A DNA stretch of 64,000 bases from NCBI RefSeq assembly GCF_016065055.1, contig NZ_CP065856.1:2355836-2419835 (forward strand). Reading direction: 5' to 3'. Under the pieces are notes generated by a model that saw nothing but the letters and a program-made list of their open reading frames with translations, had not been told where the DNA came from and ran no database searches. Positions 35,557-44,484 of the stretch are shown here, piece by piece. The stretch's first letter is position 1. Every line of letters begins with the position of its first letter. The position numbers and the translations under genes were made by a program. This DNA is from Halosimplex litoreum. GTDB lineage: Archaea; Halobacteriota; Halobacteria; Halobacteriales; Haloarculaceae.

Positions 35557-36966
35557 ATGTCAGACGACGAGTTCCGAACGGAGGAGGACAGCCTCGGTGA
35601 GATGCAGGTCCCGGCGGACGCCTACTGGGGCGCCCAGACCCAGCGCGCCGTCGAGAACTTCCCGATCAGCGAGGAGACCTTCGGCCGGCGGTTCGTCCGC
35701 GCGCTCGGCGTCGTCAAGAAGTCCGCGGCGCTGGCCAACGACGACCTGGGCCTCGTCGAGTCGGAGAAAGTCGAGGCCATCGTCGAGGCGGCCGACGAGG
35801 TCATCGCCGGCGAGCACGACGACCAGTTCCCCGTCGACGTGTTCCAGACCGGCTCGGGCACCTCCTCGAACATGAACGCCAACGAGGTCATCGCCAACCG
35901 CGCAAGCGAGATCTACGGCGCCGAGATCGGTTCTCGGACGATTCACCCCAACGACCACGTCAACTACGGCCAGTCGTCCAACGACGTGATCCCGACCGCG
36001 ATGCACGTCGCGAGCCTCGAAGCCGTCGAGAAGGACGTCCTCCCGGCGCTTTCGACGCTCGCCGACGCGCTCGGCGAGAAGGAGGGGGAGTTCGACGACG
36101 TGGTCAAGACGGGTCGCACGCACCTCCAGGACGCGACGCCCATCACACTCGGTCAGGAGTTCTCCGGGTACCGCACCCAGGTCGAGAAGGGCATCGAGCG
36201 CGTCGAGAACGTCACCGACCACCTGAGCGAACTCGCCCTGGGCGGCACCGCCGTCGGCACGGGTCTCAACACCCACCCCGAGTTCCCCGCCACGGCCGCG
36301 GAGTACATCAGCGAGGAGACCGGCGTCGAGTTCCGCGAAGCGGACAATCACTTCGAGGCTCAGGCCGCCCACGACGCGATGAGCGAGGCCCACGGCGCGC
36401 TGCGGACCGTCGCCGGGAGCCTCAACAAGATCGCCAACGACCTGCGGCTGCTGGCGTCGGGTCCCCGGAACGGCCTCGGCGAGGTCGACCAGCCGGAGAA
36501 CCAGCCCGGTTCGTCGATCATGCCCGGGAAGATCAACCCGGTCGTCGCCGAGGCGGTCAACCAGGTCCACAAGCAGGTCGTCGGCAACGACGCCGCCGTC
36601 TCCGCGGGCGCCGCGGAGGGCCAGATCGACCTCAACCTCTACAAGCCGGTGCTGGCGAACGACTTCCTCCAGTCGGCACGGCTGATCTCGAACGGCAGCG
36701 AGGTCTTCGCCGAGAAGTTCGTCGCGAAGCTCGAAGCCGACCGCGAGCACTGCGAGGAGCGCGTCCAGCAGTCGATGGCGCTGGCGACGGCGCTCAACCC
36801 CGCGATCGGCTACGACAAGGCCAGCAAGGTCGCCAAGCAGGCCATGGCCGAGGGCAAGACGATCAAGGAGGTCGTCGTCGCCGAGGGCTACCTGAGCGAG
36901 GAGGAGGCCGACGAGGTGCTCGACCCGGCGAAGATGACCGAGCGTGTGATCCTCGGGGACGAGTAG
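35557..36966 (+). CDS. fumC: Fumarate hydratase class II
   Basis: 469 residues. Interconverts fumarate and malate in the citric acid cycle. Family motifs are QTGSGTSSNMNANEV, the signature GSSIMPGKINPV (near 328-339) that carries the catalytic Ser loop, and KTGRTHLQDATP. The length is normal. No other TCA gene is adjacent. A start at ATG 35557 matches the family (MSDDEFRTEEDSLGE...). Confidence 0.96.
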   Translation: MSDDEFRTEEDSLGEMQVPADAYWGAQTQRAVENFPISEETFGRRFVRALGVVKKSAALANDDLGLVESEKVEAIVEAADEVIAGEHDDQFPVDVFQTGSGTSSNMNANEVIANRASEIYGAEIGSRTIHPNDHVNYGQSSNDVIPTAMHVASLEAVEKDVLPALSTLADALGEKEGEFDDVVKTGRTHLQDATPITLGQEFSGYRTQVEKGIERVENVTDHLSELALGGTAVGTGLNTHPEFPATAAEYISEETGVEFREADNHFEAQAAHDAMSEAHGALRTVAGSLNKIANDLRLLASGPRNGLGEVDQPENQPGSSIMPGKINPVVAEAVNQVHKQVVGNDAAVSAGAAEGQIDLNLYKPVLANDFLQSARLISNGSEVFAEKFVAKLEADREHCEERVQQSMALATALNPAIGYDKASKVAKQAMAEGKTIKEVVVAEGYLSEEEADEVLDPAKMTERVILGDE

Positions 36967-36993
36967 GGAGATTCGAGCGGAGCGAGAATCTCC
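36967..36993 (+). terminator. Hairpin just after fumC
   Basis: Arms GGAGATTC (36967-36974) and GAATCTCC (36986-36993) pair over 8 bp around an 11-nt loop (GAGCGGAGCGA), starting right after the fumC stop. No U-tract follows, so terminator function is likely but not certain. The GAGCGGAGCGAG core is common in haloarchaeal intergenic hairpins. Confidence 0.45.
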
Positions 36994-37046
36994 GTAATGC
37001 GAGCGGCGAACGCGGTGAGCCGCGAGCAGCCCGGTTCGAACAGCGG

Positions 37047-37925
37047 TCATCCCGGAGTGCGGGCGGTTGCGTTGACGGACGGTGTAGCGCGGTCTTCCTC
37101 GCCGACGGCGGCGCGGGCCTCGGGCAGCCACTCGGGGGGTGAGACGGTAGCGTTCCCCACCTGCCGATAGGCGAACTCGTACTCGATACGGGTGGGCGTC
37201 CCGCGCCGTTCGGTGGTGTAGGTGACCGAGAGCCGGCGGACGAACCCGTCGGCGGTGACGACGGCGCCGACGGAGAGGTTCGCGGCGTACTCGCCGTCGA
37301 CGACGCCGCCGCCGCGGTTCTCGACCCAGTAGCGCCGCTCGCCGTCGATCCGGCCGACCGAGACGGAGACGTTCCTGAGCGACAGGTACGACTGGATCCG
37401 GTTGGCGGCGATCAGCGCGACGATCTGGCTGTCGTTGGTCGCGGGCCGGGCGCGATAGAGGGGCCCGTCCACGTCCTGTTCGCGGACGTAGCGCCGTTCG
37501 CCGTCGGCGTACCGCTCGATCGCGGGCTGGTAGCCGAGCGTGAGGCCGGTCCAGACGACCCGCCGGGAGCGGCTCCAATGGTAGGTGTCGCCGGCTTCGA
37601 GCCGCACGGTTCGCGTGCGGTTGCGCGCCTCGGTCCAGTTGCCGTCGCCGGTCGCCGTCAGCGTCCGCCGGCGCTCGGCCCAGACGTACGACTGACCCGT
37701 CACTTCTCGCACGTGCGCGGACGCGAGGGCGCTCGGACTGATCCGACCCCGTGTCGTCACGCCCGGCGGGAGCGGCGAGGGGTCGGCCGTGTCGGTCGGC
37801 GCGGTCGTCGGTACCGGCGCGGGCGTCAGCGTCTCGACGGGGCTCTCGGACTCGCCCCCGTCGGCGACGATCGAACAGCCCGCGAGCACGACGAGGCCGA
37901 CGACGACCAGCGCGCGCCCGTCCAT
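37047..37925 (-). CDS. Haloarchaeal lipoprotein (DUF7537-like), lipobox LAGC
   Basis: 292 residues starting at ATG 37925 (MDGRALVVVGLVVLAGC), with lipobox Cys17. A Thr/Pro linker follows. The mature part repeats a pattern (LASAHVREVTGQSYVWAERRRTLTATGDGNWTEARNR) I associate with DUF7537 lipoproteins: a LolA-like extracellular fold. Several sequons suggest glycosylation. It lies on the opposite strand from fumC, like the lipoprotein at 34724. Confidence 0.78.
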   Translation of the reverse strand: MDGRALVVVGLVVLAGCSIVADGGESESPVETLTPAPVPTTAPTDTADPSPLPPGVTTRGRISPSALASAHVREVTGQSYVWAERRRTLTATGDGNWTEARNRTRTVRLEAGDTYHWSRSRRVVWTGLTLGYQPAIERYADGERRYVREQDVDGPLYRARPATNDSQIVALIAANRIQSYLSLRNVSVSVGRIDGERRYWVENRGGGVVDGEYAANLSVGAVVTADGFVRRLSVTYTTERRGTPTRIEYEFAYRQVGNATVSPPEWLPEARAAVGEEDRATPSVNATARTPG

Positions 37926-37997
37926 GGGGCCACGTTCGGTCCGGACGGCCAAAACACCTCGGCGCCGGTCCGGGCGGGCGCCGTCCGATCGAGCCGT

Positions 37998-38198
37998 TCA
38001 CCGACCGAACCGACGAACGAGGCGATGGGCCACGTACGCGGTCGCCGCGCCGACGGCCGCGGCCGAGAGCAGGTAGCCCGGCGTGAACGGGGTCAGGCTG
38101 GCGACGACCGTTCCGACCACCGCACCGACCGCACCGCCGACCGCGCCGGCCGTCTCGTCGTAGCTGTCGTCCGTACCCGAGCGTGATCCGAGCGACGG
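37998..38198 (-). pseudogene. Membrane-protein-like frame lacking a start codon
   Basis: The minus strand from 38198 to the TGA at 37998 reads through 66 codons of plausible protein: an acidic DDSYDETAG segment, a Gly/Val membrane helix (GAVGGAVGAVVGTVVASL), a second helix and a basic end (AHRLVRRFGR). A TAA precedes it in frame (38199-38201) and there is no ATG; only an internal GTG (38120) could start, giving 40 residues. It may be a start-lost gene or a non-canonical start. Confidence 0.35.
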
Positions 38199-38249
38199 TT
38201 AGTCGTTGTCCCGAGCGCTCCGACCCCGTGACCGCGTCCAGCCGTCGAG

Positions 38250-38262
38250 ACGGAGTCCTTTT
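38250..38262 (+). promoter_or_regulatory. TATA-like promoter of gatE
   Basis: gagtcctttttgt lies about 27-39 nt before ATG 38289. It fits a near-leaderless transcript. Confidence 0.35.
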
Positions 38263-38288
38263 TGTCCACCCGGTCACACACACGCTCA

Positions 38289-40163
38289 ATGAGCGACGCC
38301 GACTACGACTACGAGGACCTGGGGCTGGTGGCAGGGCTGGAGATCCACCAGCAGCTGGACACGGCATCGAAGCTGTTCTGCCCGTGTCCGACGGAGCTCC
38401 GCGAACCCGAGGAGGCCGGTCGGACCTTCACCCGCTATCTCCACCCGACCAAGAGCGAGCTCGGCGAGATCGACGAGGCCGCCCTGGAGGAGAGCATGGT
38501 CGACCGGCAGTTCGAATATCTCTCCTACGACACCACCTGTCTCGTCGAGGAGGACGACGAGCCGCCCCACCGCGTCGACCGGGAGGCGATGGACGTGACC
38601 ATGGAGATCGCCCAGCTGCTCGACGCGAGCGTCGTCGACCAGGTCCACGTCATGCGGAAGATCGTCGTCGACGGCTCGAACACCACGGGCTTCCAGCGGA
38701 CGATGCGCGTCGCCGGCGAGGGCGCCATCGAGACCGACGACGGAACCGTCCGCATCGAGGACCTCATGCTCGAAGAGGAATCGGCCCAGCGCGTCGAGGA
38801 GACCGATTCGGGCGTGCAGTTCTCGCTCGACCGTCTCGGGATCCCGCTCGTGGAGATCGGGACCAAACCCGATATTCGCTCGCCCGAGCAGGCCCGCGCC
38901 GCCGCCGAGCGCATCGGCATGCTGCTGCGCTCGACGGGACAGGTCAAGCGCGGCTTAGGTACCATCCGCCAGGACGTGAACGTCTCCATCGCCGAGGGCG
39001 CCCGCGTCGAGATCAAGGGCGTCCAGAGCCTCGACGACATCGACGACATCGTCCGCAACGAGGTCCGACGGCAGGTCGAACTCCTCGATATCGCCGACGA
39101 ACTCGACGGACGGGGCGCCGCCGTCGGCGAGCCTGAAGACGTGACCGAAGTCTTCGAAGACACCGACTCCGGTGTCATCGGCGGCGCGCTCTCCAGTGGC
39201 GGTAACGTGATGGCCGTCCGTCTGGACGGCTTCGACGGGCTCGTCGGCCGGGAGATCCAGCCCGACCGCCGGCTGGGGACGGAGTTCTCGGACCACGCCA
39301 AGCGCCACGGCGCCGGCGGCATCTTCCACACCGACGAACTGCCGGCCTACGGCGTCACCGAAGCGGAGGTTTCGGACCTGCGCGAGGCCGTCGGCGCCGG
39401 GCCCGAGGACGCCGTCGCGCTGGTCGCCGACGACCCCGAGACGACCGAGCTGGCCATCGAGGCGGTCGTCGAGCGCGCCGAGGCGGCGATGGACGAAGTC
39501 CCCGAGGAGACCCGCGACGCCACCGAGGAGGGGACGACCCGCTACCTGCGACCGCTGCCGGGCGCGGCGCGGATGTACCCCGAGACGGACGTGCCGCCGG
39601 TGGAACCCGACCCGTCGGAGGTCGACCAGCCCGAACTGCTCACCGAGAAGGTCGAGCGCTACCAGGCCGAGTACGACCTCGGTTCGGGGCTGGCCGAGCA
39701 GGTCGCCTACGGCGAGTCCATGCCGCTGTTCGAGCGGGTGGTCGGGGAGGGCGTCGACCCGACGCTGGCGGCCACGACGTTCGAATCGACGCTGACCGAA
39801 CTCCGCCGGGACGACGTGGCCGTCGAGAACCTGACCGACGACCACCTCGCCGACGCGCTCGCGCTGGTCGACGAGGGCGAGGTCCCTCAGGAGGGCCTGG
39901 ACGACCTGCTGCGGGCGCTTTCGGCCGACCCCGCTCTCACGGCCGAGGAAGCCGTCGAACGGGAGGACCTGGGCGGTGTCGGCGACGAGGAGGTGCGCGA
40001 GGCGGTCGTGCGGGTCGTCGAGCGCAACGCCGAGCAGGTCGAGGCCGAGGGTATGGGTGCGTTCTCCGGGCTGATGGGCGAGTGCATGGGCGAGCTGCGC
40101 GGGAAGGCCGACGGCGACACGGTCAGCAGCGTCCTCCGCGAGGAGATCCAGGAGCGAGCGTAA
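38289..40163 (+). CDS. gatE: Glutamyl-tRNA(Gln) amidotransferase subunit E
   Basis: 624 residues. GatDE converts misacylated Glu-tRNA(Gln) to Gln-tRNA(Gln) in Archaea. The kinase/transamidase core matches the GatB/GatE family (GLVAGLEIHQQLDTASKLFCPC, IVVDGSNTTGFQRT, RQDVNVSI). The archaeal-specific AspRS-like GAD insertion (about 290-390; FDGLVGREIQPDRRLGTEFSDHAKRHGAGGIFHTDELPAYG) identifies it as GatE, not GatB. A YqeY-like tail follows (MGAFSGLMGECMGELRGKADGDTVSSVL). The partner gatD is not in the window. Start ATG 38289 fits the family. Confidence 0.96.
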   Translation: MSDADYDYEDLGLVAGLEIHQQLDTASKLFCPCPTELREPEEAGRTFTRYLHPTKSELGEIDEAALEESMVDRQFEYLSYDTTCLVEEDDEPPHRVDREAMDVTMEIAQLLDASVVDQVHVMRKIVVDGSNTTGFQRTMRVAGEGAIETDDGTVRIEDLMLEEESAQRVEETDSGVQFSLDRLGIPLVEIGTKPDIRSPEQARAAAERIGMLLRSTGQVKRGLGTIRQDVNVSIAEGARVEIKGVQSLDDIDDIVRNEVRRQVELLDIADELDGRGAAVGEPEDVTEVFEDTDSGVIGGALSSGGNVMAVRLDGFDGLVGREIQPDRRLGTEFSDHAKRHGAGGIFHTDELPAYGVTEAEVSDLREAVGAGPEDAVALVADDPETTELAIEAVVERAEAAMDEVPEETRDATEEGTTRYLRPLPGAARMYPETDVPPVEPDPSEVDQPELLTEKVERYQAEYDLGSGLAEQVAYGESMPLFERVVGEGVDPTLAATTFESTLTELRRDDVAVENLTDDHLADALALVDEGEVPQEGLDDLLRALSADPALTAEEAVEREDLGGVGDEEVREAVVRVVERNAEQVEAEGMGAFSGLMGECMGELRGKADGDTVSSVLREEIQERA

Positions 40164-40164
40164 C

Positions 40165-41160
40165 ATGGAGGCGACCCGGCGCCGCGGGCTGGCCGCGCTC
40201 GTCGCGACGGTGCTACTGGGAGCGGCGACACTGGCGCTGGCGTCGGTGCCGCCGCGGCCGCTCCGGAGCGTCGTGGCGCTCGTCGGCTCGCTGGGGCTGC
40301 GGGTCGCGGCCGACTGGCTGGCCGTCGTGGCGCTGCTCGCGCTGGCCGAGCGCGTCGCCAGCGGCGACGGCTCGGTGACGCGGAGTGGCGTCCGTCGACT
40401 GGTCGGCGCCGTCTTCGTCGGCGCGGTGGCCATCGACGCGTCGCCGCTCGCGCGGCTGATCGTCGCGCCCGACCCCGTCGCCACGGCGGCCCTCGCAGAG
40501 GGGGTCGCGGGCGCGGTCCAGAGCGGGCTGTTCGCGGCCGGACTGGTCGCCGCGACCGCGGCGGGCGGCGCGACGCTCCGTGACGCGCTCGGCGACGAAG
40601 CCCGAGCGGGTCTGCCGATGGCGCCGAGCGAACGCCGACTCCCACGGGTCGAGCCGCGGGCGGTCGTCAGTGTCGCGCGGGTGCTCGGCGTCGCCGCGGC
40701 GCTGTGGCTGAGCGTCGAACTCGCGACGCGGCTGGCGCTGGGCGTCCCGTACGTCTGGCTGGCCGTCGTCGACGGGGCCGTCGCCGCGCTTGGGGGCGCA
40801 GTCGACTACGGCGTGCTGGCGGTGGCGTTCCTCGTCCTCGCGGTCGACGGGGCCGACGCCCGGACGGTCGTCGGCGGGACGGCCGTGGTCTGGCTGGTCC
40901 TCGTCGTCGGCGGCATCGCGGTCGCGGTCCTGAGCGCCGGTCTCGGTGTGGCGCTCATCGGCGCGACCGTGACGCCGATGGGCGCCGTCGAGGCCGCCGG
41001 GATGGGGCTGTGGCCCGCGCCGGACTCGTGGACGCAACTGCTCGCGACCGGCGCGTTCCTCGCCGGCGCGGTCGGCCTCTCGGTCGTCCAGCGGACCGTC
41101 TCCGACTCCGCCTCCGAGTCCGTCGGTGCCCGGGCCGACGACTCGGGGACTCCGCGATGA
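40165..41160 (+). CDS. Multi-pass membrane protein of unknown function
   Basis: 331 residues with seven to nine hydrophobic segments, Ala/Val/Gly-rich, no recognised domain. It starts one nucleotide after the gatE stop and overlaps the next gene by 4 nt, so gatE and the two membrane-protein genes likely form one transcript. Function is not evident. Confidence 0.72.
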   Translation: MEATRRRGLAALVATVLLGAATLALASVPPRPLRSVVALVGSLGLRVAADWLAVVALLALAERVASGDGSVTRSGVRRLVGAVFVGAVAIDASPLARLIVAPDPVATAALAEGVAGAVQSGLFAAGLVAATAAGGATLRDALGDEARAGLPMAPSERRLPRVEPRAVVSVARVLGVAAALWLSVELATRLALGVPYVWLAVVDGAVAALGGAVDYGVLAVAFLVLAVDGADARTVVGGTAVVWLVLVVGGIAVAVLSAGLGVALIGATVTPMGAVEAAGMGLWPAPDSWTQLLATGAFLAGAVGLSVVQRTVSDSASESVGARADDSGTPR

Positions 41161-41630
41161 AGTCCTCGGCCCACGGGGCCATCTCGCTGGCCGTCGGGCT
41201 GGCGGCCGTCGTCGTGGCACCGCCCCCGATCCCGGCCGTGGCGGCTGTCGCGCTCGCCGTCGCGGTGGGCGTCGGCATCGACTTCGACCACTTCCTGCTC
41301 GCGCGGTACAACACCGGCCACTGGGGCGCCGCCGTGCGCTGTCTCCGCGACCCGCGGATCGTCTTCCTCGACCAGGACGCCATCTTCGAGGCCGGCGACG
41401 TGGGGTCGCTGAACCGCCTGCTCACGCACGTCCTCATCGGCGGAGTCGCGGTGCCGCTGGCGTACGTCTGGGACCCCTACGTGGGCGCGCTCGTCGCGGC
41501 GTCGCTGTACGCGCACCTCCTCGCGGACTTGGTCGCGGCCGCGCGGACGAGCGTCGTCGTCGAGCGGTCGTCGCTCGACGCCGAGCGCAGCGCCGACGGC
41601 GGCCACAGCGAGCGCGACCCGCCGCGGTAG
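41157..41630 (+). CDS. Membrane-bound metal-dependent hydrolase-like protein (DUF457-like)
   Basis: 157 residues starting at ATG 41157 (ATGA overlap). MKSSAHGAISLAVGLAAVVVAPPP, GIDFDHFLLAR and LLTHVLIGG with LYAHLLADL resemble the YdjM/DUF457 membrane hydrolase fold, with His and Asp as possible metal ligands. I assign family only with moderate confidence. Confidence 0.62.
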   Translation: MKSSAHGAISLAVGLAAVVVAPPPIPAVAAVALAVAVGVGIDFDHFLLARYNTGHWGAAVRCLRDPRIVFLDQDAIFEAGDVGSLNRLLTHVLIGGVAVPLAYVWDPYVGALVAASLYAHLLADLVAAARTSVVVERSSLDAERSADGGHSERDPPR

Positions 41631-41645
41631 ATCGAGGGGCGGCCG

Positions 41646-42743
41646 TTACAGGTCGACGCTGGCCGCACCGATCGCGTCGGTCCGCTCGCGGTGCCACTCG
41701 ACGTCGTCCCACATCCCCTCGAACTGCGGACCGCAGAAGTTGCTCGTCGAGATGGCCGTCCAGCGGCCGGTCTCGGCGGCCCGCTGGGTGCCGAACGCGC
41801 AGACCTCCTTGAGCCACGCCCAGTCGAGGCCGGGCCAGTCCTTGTAGTGGATGAGCGCCCACGACTCCGTGGTCGCGAGCGGGAGGCCCGTCTCGCGGGA
41901 CCACTCGGCCGCGGCGTCGATGGCGTCGCCGAGTGCCGCCCGCCAGCGGTCGGGATCGTCGCGGTAGCGCTCTTCGGCGTGCTCGACGACCCACTCGTAG
42001 TGCTCTGCACTGTCGATGTCACCACCGTCGCGCTCGAAGTCGTAGTAGTCGGTGGCGTTCATCAGCCAGACGTGCGGTTCGAGGAGATCCATCCCGTCGG
42101 CGGGCTCGCGGCCCCACACGTCGGGGTCGACCGTCTCCGAGAGACAGTACTCTTGGTTCGGATACGCCTCGCGCACGCCCGCGATGGAGTCGGTTATCCA
42201 CCGCCGACCCGCCGGGGAGTCCCGCGGCGTCCGGGGCTCGTCGGGGTCGTTGAAGTACGGCGCCCACTGGTGGAGCGGGAACTCGTTACAGAGGTCGACC
42301 CAACAGAGGGTGTCCAGCAGGCCCGCGTCGGCGATCCGATCGAGCGTATCGACCCAGACCGACGCCAGGTCTGCCGGGGTTCGGATCCCCATCCGGGCGC
42401 GGCTCTCGTCCTCGCGGAACCACGACGACAGCGCGACCGACACGTCGCGGTCGGCGCAGGCGCCGACGAACTCCGTCAGCGCGGGGGTCACCTCGACGCG
42501 ACAGGTCGCGGGCGCTCCCCAGTCGCAGGCGTCGAAAGCCGGCGGGAGCGTCCACTCGCGGTCGGGGTCGGTGCCGACGAAGTGGGGATAGGCGTCGATC
42601 CGGACGGCGTCGTAGCCTCGCTCGACGAGTTCGTCGAGCGCCCGGTCCCAGTCTTCGTAGCCGCCGCCGGGATACCGCCGTTCCAGCCAGGAGAAGTCCC
42701 ACATCGCTATCGCCAGCGGCGCGTCGCGGTCGACGAGTGTCAT
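41646..42743 (-). CDS. Cellulase-like / sugar-processing TIM-barrel protein
   Basis: 365 residues. It matches the cellulase-like family of TIM-barrel proteins (GH5-like): AMWDFSWLERRYPGGGYEDWDRALDELVERGYDAVRIDAYPHF and VDLCNEFPLHQWAPYFN, with Glu in NEF and a late TTESWA as possible acid/base residues. No signal peptide, so it is probably cytosolic. The substrate is unknown. It is divergent from the RecA-like/DICT protein at 42900. Confidence 0.72.
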   Translation of the reverse strand: MTLVDRDAPLAIAMWDFSWLERRYPGGGYEDWDRALDELVERGYDAVRIDAYPHFVGTDPDREWTLPPAFDACDWGAPATCRVEVTPALTEFVGACADRDVSVALSSWFREDESRARMGIRTPADLASVWVDTLDRIADAGLLDTLCWVDLCNEFPLHQWAPYFNDPDEPRTPRDSPAGRRWITDSIAGVREAYPNQEYCLSETVDPDVWGREPADGMDLLEPHVWLMNATDYYDFERDGGDIDSAEHYEWVVEHAEERYRDDPDRWRAALGDAIDAAAEWSRETGLPLATTESWALIHYKDWPGLDWAWLKEVCAFGTQRAAETGRWTAISTSNFCGPQFEGMWDDVEWHRERTDAIGAASVDL

Positions 42744-42899
42744 GGGACCCGCTCGGCGCCGGGGTACTTAATGGTAGCTCCGACGGGCACCCTCCGGGCC
42801 GCCGTCCGGTGGCGGTGGTGGCCGAACTGTCGGGTCGACACTACGACCGCGGGGCAGGATGGCGGAACACTTGTATCCGGGGGACACCTCCCGATAGCA

Positions 42900-44405
42900 A
42901 TGTACGTTCTGGGGCCGCCGCTGTGGAACGAGTCAGTCGGTGAGGGGACGACGCTGCTCGTTCGCGGGCGGACCATGACCCGGAAGACGGACATGACGAC
43001 GCAACTGCTCGCGGGCGACGACGACGGCGACACAGGTACGGTGCTGGTGACGACCGACGAACGACCGGCCTCGCTCTGGGAGCGATACCGGGGCCTCGCA
43101 CCGAACGCCGACCCGAGCAGGGTCGGGATCGTCGACGCGACCGGTGAGGCGGGCGGCGGGGACCGCCCGGTCACCGACGCGACCGAGGGCACCACGTTCT
43201 CGGCGGACGGCGTGGGGACGCCGGCGGTCGGGTCGGTCAACTCGCCGGCCGACCTGACCGGTATCGGGATGATGGTGAGCCGGTTTTTCGACGAGCTGCT
43301 GACCGAGCGCGGTGTCGGGCGGATCCGGGTCGGCATCGCGACGCTCAACACGATGGCGATGTACGCCGACACAGAGCGGATCACGCGTTTCGTCCACGTG
43401 CTTAGCGGCCGGATCAGGTCCGTCGAAGGGCTGGGGCTCGTCGTCGTCCACACCGACGGGCTGGAGGGTGATATCGGTAACAGTCTCCCCGCGCTCGTCG
43501 ACGGCCTCGTCGACATTCGCGAGGCCGACGACGGGTTCGAGGCACGGACGCGACGATTTGGCACCGACGGCGACTGGCGGCCGATCGACCTGACCGAGCC
43601 GGTCGGCGCGGCGGAGTCGAGCGATACTCGCGGGACGACGACGCCGACGAGCGCCCGACCGCCGGAGTCGCTCGGGGCGGCCGTCCGAGCGGTCGAGGCC
43701 GAGCGGCCGACGCTGACCCTCTGCAACTACGAGGAAGACGACGCGGCGCGCGAGGGCGAGGCGGACGCCCTCCGCTCGTACTTCGAGAGCCGGGACGTGA
43801 CCGTCCGGACCGCGAGGCTGGACGCGGAGACGCCCCGTGGCGTCGCGCTACTGCACCGCGAGGAGGCGCTGCTGGCGGCGACGCCGACCGCCGACCTCGC
43901 CGACGCGATCGCACTCGACGAGTCGTCACTGTTCGCCGACGGCCGACGACCGGCCGTCATCGAGGCGCTCTCGGGCGACGCCCGCGCCGCAGGCGGCGTC
44001 GACCGTGCGTTCCTCGTCGAGGCGAGCCGCGTGGTCGAGACGCGCGCCGCGCGGACGAGCGGCGGCCGGCTCGATGCGGGGTTCCAGTCGCTCTCGCGGC
44101 TGTGGGCGGTGCCACGGACCCGTCGGATCTACGAGGCGCTCGCCGAGGCCGGGGTCGACGTGCACGCGTACGGCGTGGCGGACGCGGCCACGCCCCCGGA
44201 CACGGCGATCACGGTCCACGCTTCCGACGACCCCGAGATACGCGACACCTGGTTCGTCGTCCACGACGGTGCGGGAGCCGGCGAGAGGGCGGCCGCACTG
44301 GTCGCGGAGGAGCGCGACCCGGGCGTCTACCACGGGTTCTGGACTCGCACGCCCGAGCGGGTGGCCGCGCTCTCGACGTACGTCGTCGAAACGCACTGTC
44401 ACTGA
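42900..44405 (+). CDS. RecA-like domain fused to a DICT sensory domain
   Basis: 501 residues starting at ATG 42900. The N-terminal ~220 residues resemble the haloarchaeal KaiC/RecA-like DUF7504 (VLVTTDERPASLWERY, TGIGMMVSRFFDELLTERGVGRIRVGIATLNTMAMYAD), with no clear Walker A Lys-Thr pair (GRTMTRKTD is the nearest). The C-terminal ~230 residues match the DICT sensory domain (LTLCNYEEDDAAREGEADALRSYFE; DTWFVVHDGAGAGERAALV-like ending). DICT is linked to light or stress sensing in cyanobacteria and Halobacteria. The gene is divergent from the cellulase-like gene. Confidence 0.78.
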   Translation: MYVLGPPLWNESVGEGTTLLVRGRTMTRKTDMTTQLLAGDDDGDTGTVLVTTDERPASLWERYRGLAPNADPSRVGIVDATGEAGGGDRPVTDATEGTTFSADGVGTPAVGSVNSPADLTGIGMMVSRFFDELLTERGVGRIRVGIATLNTMAMYADTERITRFVHVLSGRIRSVEGLGLVVVHTDGLEGDIGNSLPALVDGLVDIREADDGFEARTRRFGTDGDWRPIDLTEPVGAAESSDTRGTTTPTSARPPESLGAAVRAVEAERPTLTLCNYEEDDAAREGEADALRSYFESRDVTVRTARLDAETPRGVALLHREEALLAATPTADLADAIALDESSLFADGRRPAVIEALSGDARAAGGVDRAFLVEASRVVETRAARTSGGRLDAGFQSLSRLWAVPRTRRIYEALAEAGVDVHAYGVADAATPPDTAITVHASDDPEIRDTWFVVHDGAGAGERAAALVAEERDPGVYHGFWTRTPERVAALSTYVVETHCH

Positions 44406-44484
44406 CCGTCTCGAACCGCGCCACTGGGCGCCAACGGCGCGTCGGTCCCGGCGAGCGTCGCGCTCGTCTCCCGGTCGTAGCGTC

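Noticed and set aside
35560-38367. 935-codon minus-strand frame
   Set aside because: Antisense to fumC and out of frame with the lipoprotein gene; no domain.
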